Assembly (NCBI GenBank): GCA_028701835.1
Contig: JAQVQA010000003.1
Coordinates: forward strand, 5,673 to 40,168
Origin: Candidatus Iainarchaeum sp.
Lineage (GTDB): Archaea; Iainarchaeota; Iainarchaeia; Iainarchaeales; JAAZKV01
Direction: 5' to 3'
Length of the DNA stretch: 34,496 nt
The translations under genes were made by a program, and so were the position numbers. This document shows, in pieces, positions 17,526-25,596 of this stretch; the stretch's first letter is position 1, and every line of letters starts with the position of its first letter. The notes below the pieces were generated by a model. The model was not told where the DNA came from, made no database searches, and saw nothing but the letters and a program-made list of their open reading frames with translations.

Positions 17526-18356
17526 ATGAATAAATTTAGAAGCGAAATCAAATCAATAGTTGATTCAAATTATTTTAATTATTTTATAATATTAATTATT
17601 TTATTTTCTGCAATTCTTGTCGGGTTTAGCGTTGATTTGAGTCCTTCATCCCCCTATTTTAATTTAGTGAATTTTTTAGAATTAATAATTTTAACTATTT
17701 TTTGCATTGAATTGGTTATGAGAATAATTGCTGAAGAAAAACCCCACTCATTTTTTCTTGACGCGTTTAACTTATTTGATTTTTTAATAGTTGCATTATG
17801 TTTTATTCCTTTTCAAAGCAAAGCGGTTTATGTTCTTAGGTTAGTTAGAGTTCTTAGAACATTTAGATTATTTAGAGCTTTCCCTAATCTTCGTCCGGTA
17901 GTTAGTGGAATAATTAAGAGTCTGTCTTCAGTTTTATTCGTCGCTATTTTATTATTTATAATAATTTACATTTACGCTGTTTTAGGAGTCTCTTTATTTG
18001 GTTCAGTTGATCCAATTCATTTTGGATCTCTTTGGAAAGGATTATTCACGTTGTTCCAAATACTTACCCTTGAAAATTGGAATACTATCATGCTTCCAGC
18101 AAACTCTGCATACCCTTTAGGAGGGCCCCTTTATTTTGTTTCATTTATAATAATTGGAACCATGATTATAATGAATTTATTTTTAGGAATAATTGTTGGA
18201 AACATGGGCAAAGCAATTGACAAAATAACAGGGAATGAAGAAATGAAAGATTACTTAGATGAAGATGCTAAAAGAGAAGAAAAATTAGATCAAAGACTAA
18301 AAGCGATTGAAAAACAATTAATCCTACTCGCAAGAAAAGAAAGAAGAAAAAAATAA
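17526..18356 (+). CDS. Single-domain voltage-gated cation channel (NaChBac/NavAb-like)
   Basis: Six TMs; S4 LRLVRVLRTFRLFRAFPNLR; pore TLFQILTLENWNTIM; S6 MIIMNLFLGIIVGNMGKAI; C-terminal coiled-coil-like tail. Confidence 0.9.
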   Translation: MNKFRSEIKSIVDSNYFNYFIILIILFSAILVGFSVDLSPSSPYFNLVNFLELIILTIFCIELVMRIIAEEKPHSFFLDAFNLFDFLIVALCFIPFQSKAVYVLRLVRVLRTFRLFRAFPNLRPVVSGIIKSLSSVLFVAILLFIIIYIYAVLGVSLFGSVDPIHFGSLWKGLFTLFQILTLENWNTIMLPANSAYPLGGPLYFVSFIIIGTMIIMNLFLGIIVGNMGKAIDKITGNEEMKDYLDEDAKREEKLDQRLKAIEKQLILLARKERRKK

Positions 18357-18390
18357 TTTTTATTAAATAACTAAAAAATTATTATTTTTA

Positions 18391-18533
18391 TACCCTGACC
18401 GGGATTCGGACCCGGGTTAATGCCTAATTCTCGCTATTGCCTCTTTCTTTTGGGCAACCTACACTTTTCTTTCTCTGTGAGAAAGAAAAGGGCGGTGAGA
18501 AGGCACTGTGCTTGACCGCTGCACTATCAGGGC
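18391..18533 (-). tRNA. tRNA-Glu(CUC) with ~70-nt intron
   Basis: Minus strand: GCCCTGA TA GTGCAGCGGTCAAGCAC A GTGCC TTCTCA [70-nt intron] A GGCAT TAAC CCGGGTCCGAATCCCGG TCAGGGT A; BHB-like pairing TCTC:GAGA at the splice region; G1-U72 wobble. Confidence 0.85.
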
Positions 18534-18613
18534 GTGGCATTTTTTGAATATTTTATTCGTAAATATTTTCATTTTGATTAGGTTTATATTGCTTACTCAC
18601 GTCGTTTGTTTGC

Positions 18614-19276
18614 ATGAAATTAAAAGCGGTTTTGTTAGATTTGGATGGTACTCTAATTGATTCTATTCCTCTTATTATGGAGAGTGATTTGGCTACTATT
18701 AAAGAATTTGGTTTTAGTGTTTCTCATCAAAAGTTAAGAGAGTTGAGTAACTTGCATTCAAGGGATATTGCTTATTATTTAATGGATTTGAATAGAACTA
18801 ATTTTTGTTTAGAAGATTTTATTGAATTTAGAAGAAGTTATTTTGAAAAGTTATTAAAAAAGCACAAAGTTAATGGTTTGTGGTTTAAAGGCGCTAAAAA
18901 TTTTTTAAAAGAAATTAATGAATTTTTTCCACTAGCACTAGTAACGGGTTCTCGCCATAGATTCATTAACCAAGTCTTTGATAAGAGTACAAGAAATTAT
19001 TTTAAATCAATTATTACTAGTGATGATGTTGAGCACAAAAAACCAGATATTGAACCTTTACAAATTGCAATTAGAAAATTGAAAGTAAAAAAAGAAGAGA
19101 TTGTTTTTATTGGAGACTCTGTAATAGACGGATTAATGTGTCAACGATTAGGAGTAAAGTTTATTGCAAAAATTGGTGGAATAAGTACTGAAAATCAATT
19201 AAAAAAATTTAACCCTATTTTTGTTGCAAGAGATTTTAGTGAAATCACTTCTTTTTTAGCCCGTGTTTTTAGTTAA
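18614..19276 (+). CDS. HAD family hydrolase (phosphoglycolate phosphatase-like)
   Basis: LLDLDGTLIDS; LVTGSRHR; KPDIEPLQIAIRKLKVKKEEIVFIGDSVIDG. Confidence 0.88.
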   Translation: MKLKAVLLDLDGTLIDSIPLIMESDLATIKEFGFSVSHQKLRELSNLHSRDIAYYLMDLNRTNFCLEDFIEFRRSYFEKLLKKHKVNGLWFKGAKNFLKEINEFFPLALVTGSRHRFINQVFDKSTRNYFKSIITSDDVEHKKPDIEPLQIAIRKLKVKKEEIVFIGDSVIDGLMCQRLGVKFIAKIGGISTENQLKKFNPIFVARDFSEITSFLARVFS

Positions 19277-19858
19277 TTATTTTTTTTTATTTGGTTTATC
19301 TATTAATGATAGTTTCTCTTCTAATAGAGGTAAGTTTATTTGAGTGTCTTTGCAACCATCTTTTAGTAAGAGAACTGTTTGGGGTATTATATTAACTTGT
19401 TTAGTTAATTCAAATGCTAGTATTGCTTCGTGAAAACAACAAACCCCTATTGCTGCTTTTGGTTTGTATTTTTCAAGCATTTTTTTAACCATACTTCCTC
19501 CAGGAACAATGTATATTTGAGTGTACCCAATTTTTTCAGCAATACTAACTGCTTTGTCCAAGTCACAACCCCCACAGTGTTTGCAGTGTATTCCTTCTTC
19601 GTCACTAATTGCTTTACAAACCCTAGTGTTTCTTGAACAATGTGGTAAGAATAAGGCTCTGTCTTTGAAAGGAATTTTTCTAAACTCTGGTTCATACACA
19701 GCGTTTCTTAGTTCAACATGAGCAAATTGGATTAAAGCGTCACTTAAACCTAATGATTTTCCTATTCCTTCAGCAGCACTCGCAGCATTCAAATGCGCTC
19801 CCGAATCAACGGTTTTTGCAACAGCAAGCTTTATTCTTTGATAAATACTTTCAACCAT
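19277..19858 (-). CDS. DUF116 family protein
   Basis: LPHCSRNTRVCKAISDEEGIHCKHCGGCDLDKAVSIAEKIGYTQIYIVPGGSMVKKMLEKYKPKAAIGVCCFHE. Confidence 0.82.
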   Translation of the reverse strand: MVESIYQRIKLAVAKTVDSGAHLNAASAAEGIGKSLGLSDALIQFAHVELRNAVYEPEFRKIPFKDRALFLPHCSRNTRVCKAISDEEGIHCKHCGGCDLDKAVSIAEKIGYTQIYIVPGGSMVKKMLEKYKPKAAIGVCCFHEAILAFELTKQVNIIPQTVLLLKDGCKDTQINLPLLEEKLSLIDKPNKKK

Positions 19859-19916
19859 AGATAACTAGAAAATAAAAGCAATTAATTATAAAAGTAAGTG
19901 AAAAGAAAAAAAATAG

Positions 19917-19989
19917 TGCCACTGGGCGGAATCGCACCGCCGAGCTTCCGATTATGAGTCGGACGATCTAACTGCTGATCTACAGTGGC
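19917..19989 (-). tRNA. tRNA-Met(CAU), probably elongator; intronless
   Basis: GCCACTG TA GATCAGCAGTTAGATC G TCCGA CTCATAA TCGGA AGCTC GGCGGTGCGATTCCGCC CAGTGGC A; G1-C72 and no GGG:CCC anticodon stem argue against initiator. tRNA-Ile2(CAU) not strictly excluded. Confidence 0.88.
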
Positions 19990-20335
19990 AGAACCACAAA
20001 ATCGGTTCACGCTTTATCCTTCTCGCAGTTTCACTGCTTAAAAGAATTTCCATTCGAAAATCTCAAAACTTACTATCTTGCCTTTTTCGCGAACCTTTTT
20101 CTAAAAAGGCTCCGACACCAACTGCTGATCTACAGTGGCTTAAACTGCCCAGCTACCAAACAAAACCATTGGTTTTGTGGGTCCCGCAAACTTTCAGTTT
20201 GCTTGGAGTTCGCATCTCGAGTCTATCTCGTGGTGAAGTATTACTTCACTACGCCTCGCAAAATCTTTGATTTTGCTTAGTCGCTTTGCTCGATAGACTT
20301 TCCAAAAAACATCTAGCTAAACTGCCCCTAAATAA
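19990..20335. repeat. Hairpin-rich array with tRNA-Met 5'-half copy
   Basis: At least eight inverted repeats (e.g. 20025-20037, 20094-20109, 20161-20177, 20186-20202, 20229-20255, 20258-20276), an 8-bp outer stem AGTCTATC/GATAGACT (20220-20227/20292-20299), and an exact 20-nt tRNA copy at 20120-20139. Confidence 0.75.
20120..20139 (-). pseudogene. Truncated tRNA-Met 5'-half copy (20 nt exact)
   Basis: aactgctgatctacagtggc identical to 19970-19989. Confidence 0.8.
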
Positions 20336-20379
20336 AACCCCCTTGAAAAGGTTTTAATACTTGCTTTTTTAACAAAATT

Positions 20380-21054
20380 TTAAGCTTCAGGATTATTTAA
20401 TCTGCTTTTTACAATTAGTTGTGTTCCATGAAGTACTACTCTATCAGCATACCCTGTAAATAAACTTGTTTCGAGTACTCCAGGGATTCTTTTTATTTGA
20501 TAATCTAAATCATCTAGGTCATATACTTCATCAATTTTTATGTCTACAAAGTAGTGTCCTGTTTCACTCAAAACTGGTTTGTCTTTGTCTATTCTTAGTT
20601 TCACTTCACCTAAGTTCATTAATTGAGTAATTGTTTTGTTTATTGCAAATGAACTCACTTCTGCAGATATTGGCCAATTTAGTTTTTGAACAAATTCTTT
20701 TTCTTCACAAATTACAATCATTTCTTCTGCATCAAGTGCAATCATCTTGTCTCTAATTAAAGAAGTTGTTTCGTTTGAGATATAATTAAAATCTTCGTCT
20801 ACTTGATCAACGAAATCAAAAGCCAAGTCTATGTCAACACTATCAAGTGAAACTACTGGTATTTTTAGTTGACTTGCAAGTAGAGCCATTGAGTGAGAGG
20901 TTGGAACTATTTTTATTCTCACCCCTGCGTTTATAGAGTATAAAGCTAATTTTTTTAAAAATTCTTCATTAGTTGGACCTGTTCCAAAAGAAACTATTGT
21001 ATCTTGTTTTACATATTTTTCAAGTAGAGCTTCTATTCTTTCACTTGTAATCAT
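20380..21054 (-). CDS. rpiA: Ribose-5-phosphate isomerase A
   Basis: VSFGTGPTNEEFLKKL, SLDSVDIDLAFDFVDQVDEDFNYI, GYADRVVLHG. Confidence 0.88.
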   Translation of the reverse strand: MITSERIEALLEKYVKQDTIVSFGTGPTNEEFLKKLALYSINAGVRIKIVPTSHSMALLASQLKIPVVSLDSVDIDLAFDFVDQVDEDFNYISNETTSLIRDKMIALDAEEMIVICEEKEFVQKLNWPISAEVSSFAINKTITQLMNLGEVKLRIDKDKPVLSETGHYFVDIKIDEVYDLDDLDYQIKRIPGVLETSLFTGYADRVVLHGTQLIVKSRLNNPEA

Positions 21055-21187
21055 ACTTAAAGGAAAGGATTTTGTTAAATAAAAGGATTATTGTAAGAAA
21101 AAAATTAAATTTTTCTCTTCTTTTTTGTGTATTGTATTCTTACTCAAAGGATTTTAAAAACATTTTTTTAAGATTAGTTGGTTTTTT

Positions 21188-22270
21188 TTAATTTTTTCTC
21201 CAAACAACTTTTACATCATCAGTTCTTTGTTTTGGAAGAATCACTAATTTGTTTTTAGGGGTTCTTACTCCTGAAGAGTACATTAACAAACCGAGCCAGC
21301 CGATTTGGGCAGCGTTATCCACCATTACTGAATTTGGAGGAATAAATAATTTTGCTCCTCTTTCGTCACACATTTTTTTCACCATTTCTTGTAGTGCTTT
21401 TGAACATCCAACTCCTCCACCAAGAACTACTTCTTTTTTTTCTGTGTGAGCAAGGGCTCTTTCAGTTACTTCAGTGAGCATTGCAAAAGCATTGTGTAAA
21501 ACTGAATAAACCAAATCTTCTTGATTTATTTTTCCTTTCTTTACTTCTTCAATTTTTTTTGTTGCAGAAGTTAAGAGTCCACTAAAAGCCAAATCCATTC
21601 CTTTTACTGTATAAGGTAATTCGAGAAGTTCACGTGGTGAAGCCATTGCTTCACTACGCCCAGCAAAAGCAGATACTTTTGCAAGGGTTCCTTTAAAGTA
21701 CATTTCATCAAGTTTTGGTCCTGCAGGAAATCCAAGTCCCAGTTCCCTACCAAATGTGTCCAAGAAATTGCCAATTCCTGTGTCTAGGGTTTCTCCAAAA
21801 ACTCTGTAATAAGAATTTTCGTAGCAAATGATTTGTGTGTTTGCTCCACTCGCATAAAGCATTATTGGGTCTTTAGCATTGCATAATTTTCTTCCAATCT
21901 CAATGTGCGCCACGCAGTGATTAACTCCAATTAAAGGGATATTATTTTTCAGTGCAACTTGCCTTGCACTAATTGCACCAACTCGAAGCGCGTTTCCAAT
22001 TCCTGGCCCTTGAGAGAAACTAACTAAATCAATTTCACTCAAATTCACTTTCGCTTTTTCTAAAGCAGATTTAATTATATTTAAAGAACAAGCATAGTGA
22101 TGTTCTGCTAATTCTCTTGGAATCATTCCTCCTGTTGTAGTAGTGTAAGAATCTTTTTCATTTGAAAGAATTTTACAAGTTGATTTTTTGTAATCCTTTT
22201 TATCAATGTCGCTCTCAACTACACTCGCGCCAAAAGTGTGTGCAGTTGATTCAATTCCAAGCGTTAACAT
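21188..22270 (-). CDS. tsaD: tRNA threonylcarbamoyladenosine biosynthesis protein TsaD/Kae1
   Basis: MLTLGIESTAHTFG, SQGPGIGNALRVG, GVNHCVAHIEIGR, ELPYTVKGMDLAFSGLLT, VLGGGVGCSKALQEM. Confidence 0.96.
   Translation of the reverse strand: MLTLGIESTAHTFGASVVESDIDKKDYKKSTCKILSNEKDSYTTTTGGMIPRELAEHHYACSLNIIKSALEKAKVNLSEIDLVSFSQGPGIGNALRVGAISARQVALKNNIPLIGVNHCVAHIEIGRKLCNAKDPIMLYASGANTQIICYENSYYRVFGETLDTGIGNFLDTFGRELGLGFPAGPKLDEMYFKGTLAKVSAFAGRSEAMASPRELLELPYTVKGMDLAFSGLLTSATKKIEEVKKGKINQEDLVYSVLHNAFAMLTEVTERALAHTEKKEVVLGGGVGCSKALQEMVKKMCDERGAKLFIPPNSVMVDNAAQIGWLGLLMYSSGVRTPKNKLVILPKQRTDDVKVVWRKN
21633..21660 (-). repeat. Palindromic element inside tsaD
   Basis: cgtggtgaagccattgcttcactacgcc; arms match 20229-20255 (cgtggtgaagtattacttcactacgcc). 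Confidence 0.7.
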
Positions 22271-22296
22271 TTTTTCACCAATAAGATATATTGATA

Positions 22297-22992
22297 CTAC
22301 ATATGTTTTAACTTAGATAAATCCCCATCAACTCTTTGAGAAGGATTCTTTTCCAAATACACTTTGGCGTTTAGATCCCCTTTTCTTGCAAGAGCATTTA
22401 TCCCTCTTAAAAAAGATTGATGAAAAAGATTATCTTTCACATCTTTCAATTTAATAATTTCTCCAAATACTCTAAAGTCCCCATGTTCTGCTAAATCAGC
22501 AAGTCCATCAATAGCAATCATTCTAGAAAATCTTTTTTTTGATTTAATTAAATCTTTTAAAATAGGAAATACCCTCTTGTCACCTCTTTTTGATAAGACT
22601 TGAAACCCAACAGATGCATCTATCATTTCACCAACATTTGGACTTTTAAGACCAGCAACTAATCCTCTAAATACATTCTGTGTATCTGATAAGTTTCTTA
22701 CACACTCCAAAATAAGCATTCTTGTAAATTGATTAGGATTTATTTTTCTGCTTGAAAAGTTATTTAAGATTCTAAGAGCTCCTCTATCCCCCATTTTTGC
22801 ACGCTCCTCCAATTCTTCTATTAACTTAATCGCTAAACTTTCATTCTTAACAGTCCTAATAGTTTTTTTTAACTGCCTTAAACTTGGTGTTTCAAAATTA
22901 ACTAATTTTCTAACAACATCCTGATTGGTTTTGTTTTTTTTTGCACGCTTTAATACAGTCAATGATTTTTGTATGTGTTTCATTAATTTCAC
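22297..22992 (-). CDS. HEAT-repeat-like hypothetical protein
   Basis: 231 aa, alpha-helical repeats (GLADLAEHGDFRVFGEIIKL, ARKGDLNAKVYLEK). Confidence 0.55.
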   Translation of the reverse strand: MKLMKHIQKSLTVLKRAKKNKTNQDVVRKLVNFETPSLRQLKKTIRTVKNESLAIKLIEELEERAKMGDRGALRILNNFSSRKINPNQFTRMLILECVRNLSDTQNVFRGLVAGLKSPNVGEMIDASVGFQVLSKRGDKRVFPILKDLIKSKKRFSRMIAIDGLADLAEHGDFRVFGEIIKLKDVKDNLFHQSFLRGINALARKGDLNAKVYLEKNPSQRVDGDLSKLKHM

Positions 22993-23522
22993 CCTGATAA
23001 AATATACAATATTATTGCAAACAAGTTATATAATAAGTGCCCTAAATAGTTTTGGGTTATTGAATTATTTTGTTTGAACCAATAAGCTAGCATTAATCCT
23101 AAAGCAAATGCACCTATTACTTGGGCAATTGAGTAGTACCCAATGTGAGCAATTCCAAAAATGATTGAGGAAGGAATTAATCCAATTTGTTTTACTAAAA
23201 AACTTCTAAAAAATAGTTCTTCAACAAAAACCATTATTATTATTACAATTAAGTATAGTGTGATGTTTTGAGAATTTATTGCAATTACTTCACTTACTTT
23301 TTCAAGATCATTTATTCCGCTTAAATTAAAAACCATTGATAATAAAAGAAACCCTATTAGTAGTGCAAAAAATAATTTTACTCCACCAACTAATTCAACA
23401 AAAGGATTTTTTTTAATTGGAATTAATTCTTGTTTTATTTTGCCCCAACTCTTTTTTTTGATTATTCTTAACCAAAAAATTGGCATAGTTATCATTAATA
23501 CTAGTAAAACAAAGTCAAGCAT
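22989..23522 (-). CDS. CPBP family intramembrane metalloprotease
   Basis: FVEELFFRSFLVKQIG...IIFGIAHIGYYS...LGHLLYN; EExxxR and conserved His motifs. Confidence 0.85.
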   Translation of the reverse strand: MLDFVLLVLMITMPIFWLRIIKKKSWGKIKQELIPIKKNPFVELVGGVKLFFALLIGFLLLSMVFNLSGINDLEKVSEVIAINSQNITLYLIVIIIMVFVEELFFRSFLVKQIGLIPSSIIFGIAHIGYYSIAQVIGAFALGLMLAYWFKQNNSITQNYLGHLLYNLFAIILYILSG

Positions 23523-23596
23523 AATAAAGAAAGAGAGTTTCTTTTTTTAAAATGATTTAATAAAAAAAATTTTTTTAGAAAAAGGAAAAAGAAGTT

Positions 23597-23770
23597 TTAG
23601 CTTCTTTTCTCCATGTATCCGCATAACCCGCACGCGTACCTATTTTTGTGTGCTGCCATGAATACTCCCGGACCACACTTTGGACAGAATTTTGTCTTTC
23701 TTTTTAAAACTCCGCTTGAAACATCATATTGACTCGACTTTAATTTTTTTTCTTTTTCTTGTTTAGCCAT
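23597..23770 (-). CDS. rps27ae: 30S ribosomal protein S27ae
   Basis: [35 protein letters not shown] start with GGTGAG upstream preferred over the track start at 23782. Confidence 0.92.
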   Translation of the reverse strand: MAKQEKEKKLKSSQYDVSSGVLKRKTKFCPKCGPGVFMAAHKNRYACGLCGYMEKRS

Positions 23771-23798
23771 TTTTATTCTCACCTTTTGTAATAATCAT

Positions 23799-24125
23799 TT
23801 ATTTTTTGAAACTTGCTGGAGCGTCACTATTTGTTTCTGTAGTTTTAGTTTCTTTTCCAAAGTTTCTTGTTATAACATACTTTGCTTCAGTACTTTTTAG
23901 TGATGCTTGATCATTATAAGCTCTAGCATATATCACTGCGTGTGATGAACCAAATTTTGTTTCAACTTTTTGTATAGCAATATTTTCAACAGGTGTGTTT
24001 AATAGTGCGGATAATTTTTCTCTTATTTGTATTTTTGAAGGAATTGTTTTTTCTTCTAATTCAGCTATTACTTCTGTTCTATTAAATAATTCATTTTTTT
24101 TCTTGTCCTTTATTTTTACTTCCAT
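23799..24125 (-). CDS. rps24e: 30S ribosomal protein S24e
   Basis: MEVKIKDKKKNELFNRTEVIAELEEKTIPSKIQIREKLSALLNT...YARAYND; GGTGA before the ATG at 24125. Confidence 0.92.
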   Translation of the reverse strand: MEVKIKDKKKNELFNRTEVIAELEEKTIPSKIQIREKLSALLNTPVENIAIQKVETKFGSSHAVIYARAYNDQASLKSTEAKYVITRNFGKETKTTETNSDAPASFKK

Positions 24126-24145
24126 TGTGTTCACCCGCTAAATTT

Positions 24146-24343
24146 TTACCTGCTTAATCTTAGGGCAAATCTTCCTCTTCGAGTTATACCCATTTTTTTT
24201 GCTATTTCTGATTGTTCAGGATTTAGAACCATTACATATCCTCTCCAAAAAGTAGTGAATGCTTTTTCATTACAATTTGGACAAGTATCGCCTTCTTCAA
24301 GAATATATCTGCAATTTCTACAAGCTTTTTCTTTTAGAGCCAT
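24146..24343 (-). CDS. spt4: Transcription elongation factor Spt4 (RpoE'')
   Basis: ACRNCRYILEEGDTCPNCNEKAFTTFWRGYVMVLNPEQSEIAKKMGI. Confidence 0.92.
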   Translation of the reverse strand: MALKEKACRNCRYILEEGDTCPNCNEKAFTTFWRGYVMVLNPEQSEIAKKMGITRRGRFALRLSR

Positions 24344-24366
24344 TTTCCCATCCCTCTTTTTAAAAT

Positions 24367-24984
24367 TTAATCTTTACTTTCTCCTTTACTTTTTTCTTTT
24401 CTAGCTGTTTTCTCTTCTTTTGAACCTTTTTTATTTTTTTCTCCTTTTTCATCTATTTTTCCCCAATCAGCTTTTCCAAGGAAAGGTTGTCTCATAGTTA
24501 ATCCTATCTTTGAACTTGAAGTATCTCCTCTTAGAGAGATTGTTACAAGTCTAGCTAAAACATTATCTTCAGGCACTAACTTTTTATCAGTCTTTTTGCC
24601 TAAAAAACCAGGTAATTTTGAATCATAGTTTATGTAGTCATCCATTATTTGACTCACGTGAATTAATCCTTCAATTGGACCTATTCTTACAAATGCACCA
24701 AATTCAGTTGCTTCAGTTATTGTTCCCCTCACAACTTCTTGAACATTTGGTTTGTAAGTAAGCATTTCTATTTCTGCTTCATAGTAAGCTGCACCGTCTC
24801 CAGGTATAACGTGTCCGTCCCCTACTTTCCCTATTCCTGTTACCGAAATTATTACACCATACTCGTCTCCTATTCTTCCTTCATAATCTTCTCTACAAAT
24901 ATCAAGTAGTGAGTCTTTAATGTTAGTACCAAGTTTCTTTGGTTGCACTCTTACTTTATCCATTATTTTTGTTTTGTAGAACAT
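24367..24984 (-). CDS. rpoE1: DNA-directed RNA polymerase subunit E' (Rpo7)
   Basis: MFYKTKIMDKVRVQPKKLG...GDGHVIPGDGAAYYEAEIEMLTYKPNVQEVVRGTITEATEFGAFVRIGPIEGLIHVSQI. Confidence 0.93.
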   Translation of the reverse strand: MFYKTKIMDKVRVQPKKLGTNIKDSLLDICREDYEGRIGDEYGVIISVTGIGKVGDGHVIPGDGAAYYEAEIEMLTYKPNVQEVVRGTITEATEFGAFVRIGPIEGLIHVSQIMDDYINYDSKLPGFLGKKTDKKLVPEDNVLARLVTISLRGDTSSSKIGLTMRQPFLGKADWGKIDEKGEKNKKGSKEEKTARKEKSKGESKD

Positions 24985-25155
24985 TTGCTCACCTTCAATA
25001 TAAAAATTTTTAAAATCGTTTTTTCAAGCCTTATCCCTAAGGCGTGATTAATTAATTAACAAAACGCCATGTTTAAAAACCATCACTTTTAATCAAAAAA
25101 ACTGTAAATTATTAGCACTCTTAAATGCAATTATTCAATTTTTAGAATAATTAAT

Positions 25156-25548
25156 CTACTCTTCAAGTATGTCGCTTGTATCAATATAAGTTAAACTTCG
25201 TATAAATACTGTTTTTCCTCCCTTTTGATGCACTTTTTTTCTTAATTCTTTATCATTTGTCGCAATAACATACTCTTTGCTTAGTTTAATCAATTCGTCA
25301 TCAACTGAATTAATTTCACTTTCAATAATTTTTAGATTATTGATTTTTATTATTTGTTCGACGAGAGAAACTTCTTTTTTTATTTTTTTATCACTTTTAC
25401 CAAGCCCTTGTAATTCAAAGAGCACTCTTGATAGAGTAAAAAATTCTATAGGAAGTTTTTCTTTTAATTGCTCTAAAGCAAATATTTTGTTTCTCACCAT
25501 TGAAAGGAAAAAATTTGTATCAATTATTATCTTTATTTTTTTAACCAC
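25156..25548 (-). CDS. PIN domain protein (Fcf1/Utp24-like)
   Basis: IIIDTNFFLSMVRNKI...VDDELIKLSKEYVIATNDKELRKKVHQKGGKTVFIRSLTYI. Confidence 0.85.
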   Translation of the reverse strand: MVKKIKIIIDTNFFLSMVRNKIFALEQLKEKLPIEFFTLSRVLFELQGLGKSDKKIKKEVSLVEQIIKINNLKIIESEINSVDDELIKLSKEYVIATNDKELRKKVHQKGGKTVFIRSLTYIDTSDILEE

Positions 25549-25596
25549 TTAATTCACTTTAATGTAAATAAATATTTTTTTTAAAAAAATTTTTTA

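Noticed and set aside
19430-19721. Three small ORFs within DUF116 (both strands)
   Set aside because: Out-of-frame or antisense to the DUF116 gene.
19917-20139. Split or permuted tRNA interpretation of the tRNA-Met half copy
   Set aside because: A full intact tRNA-Met is present and the copy stops inside the D-loop without a matching 3' half.
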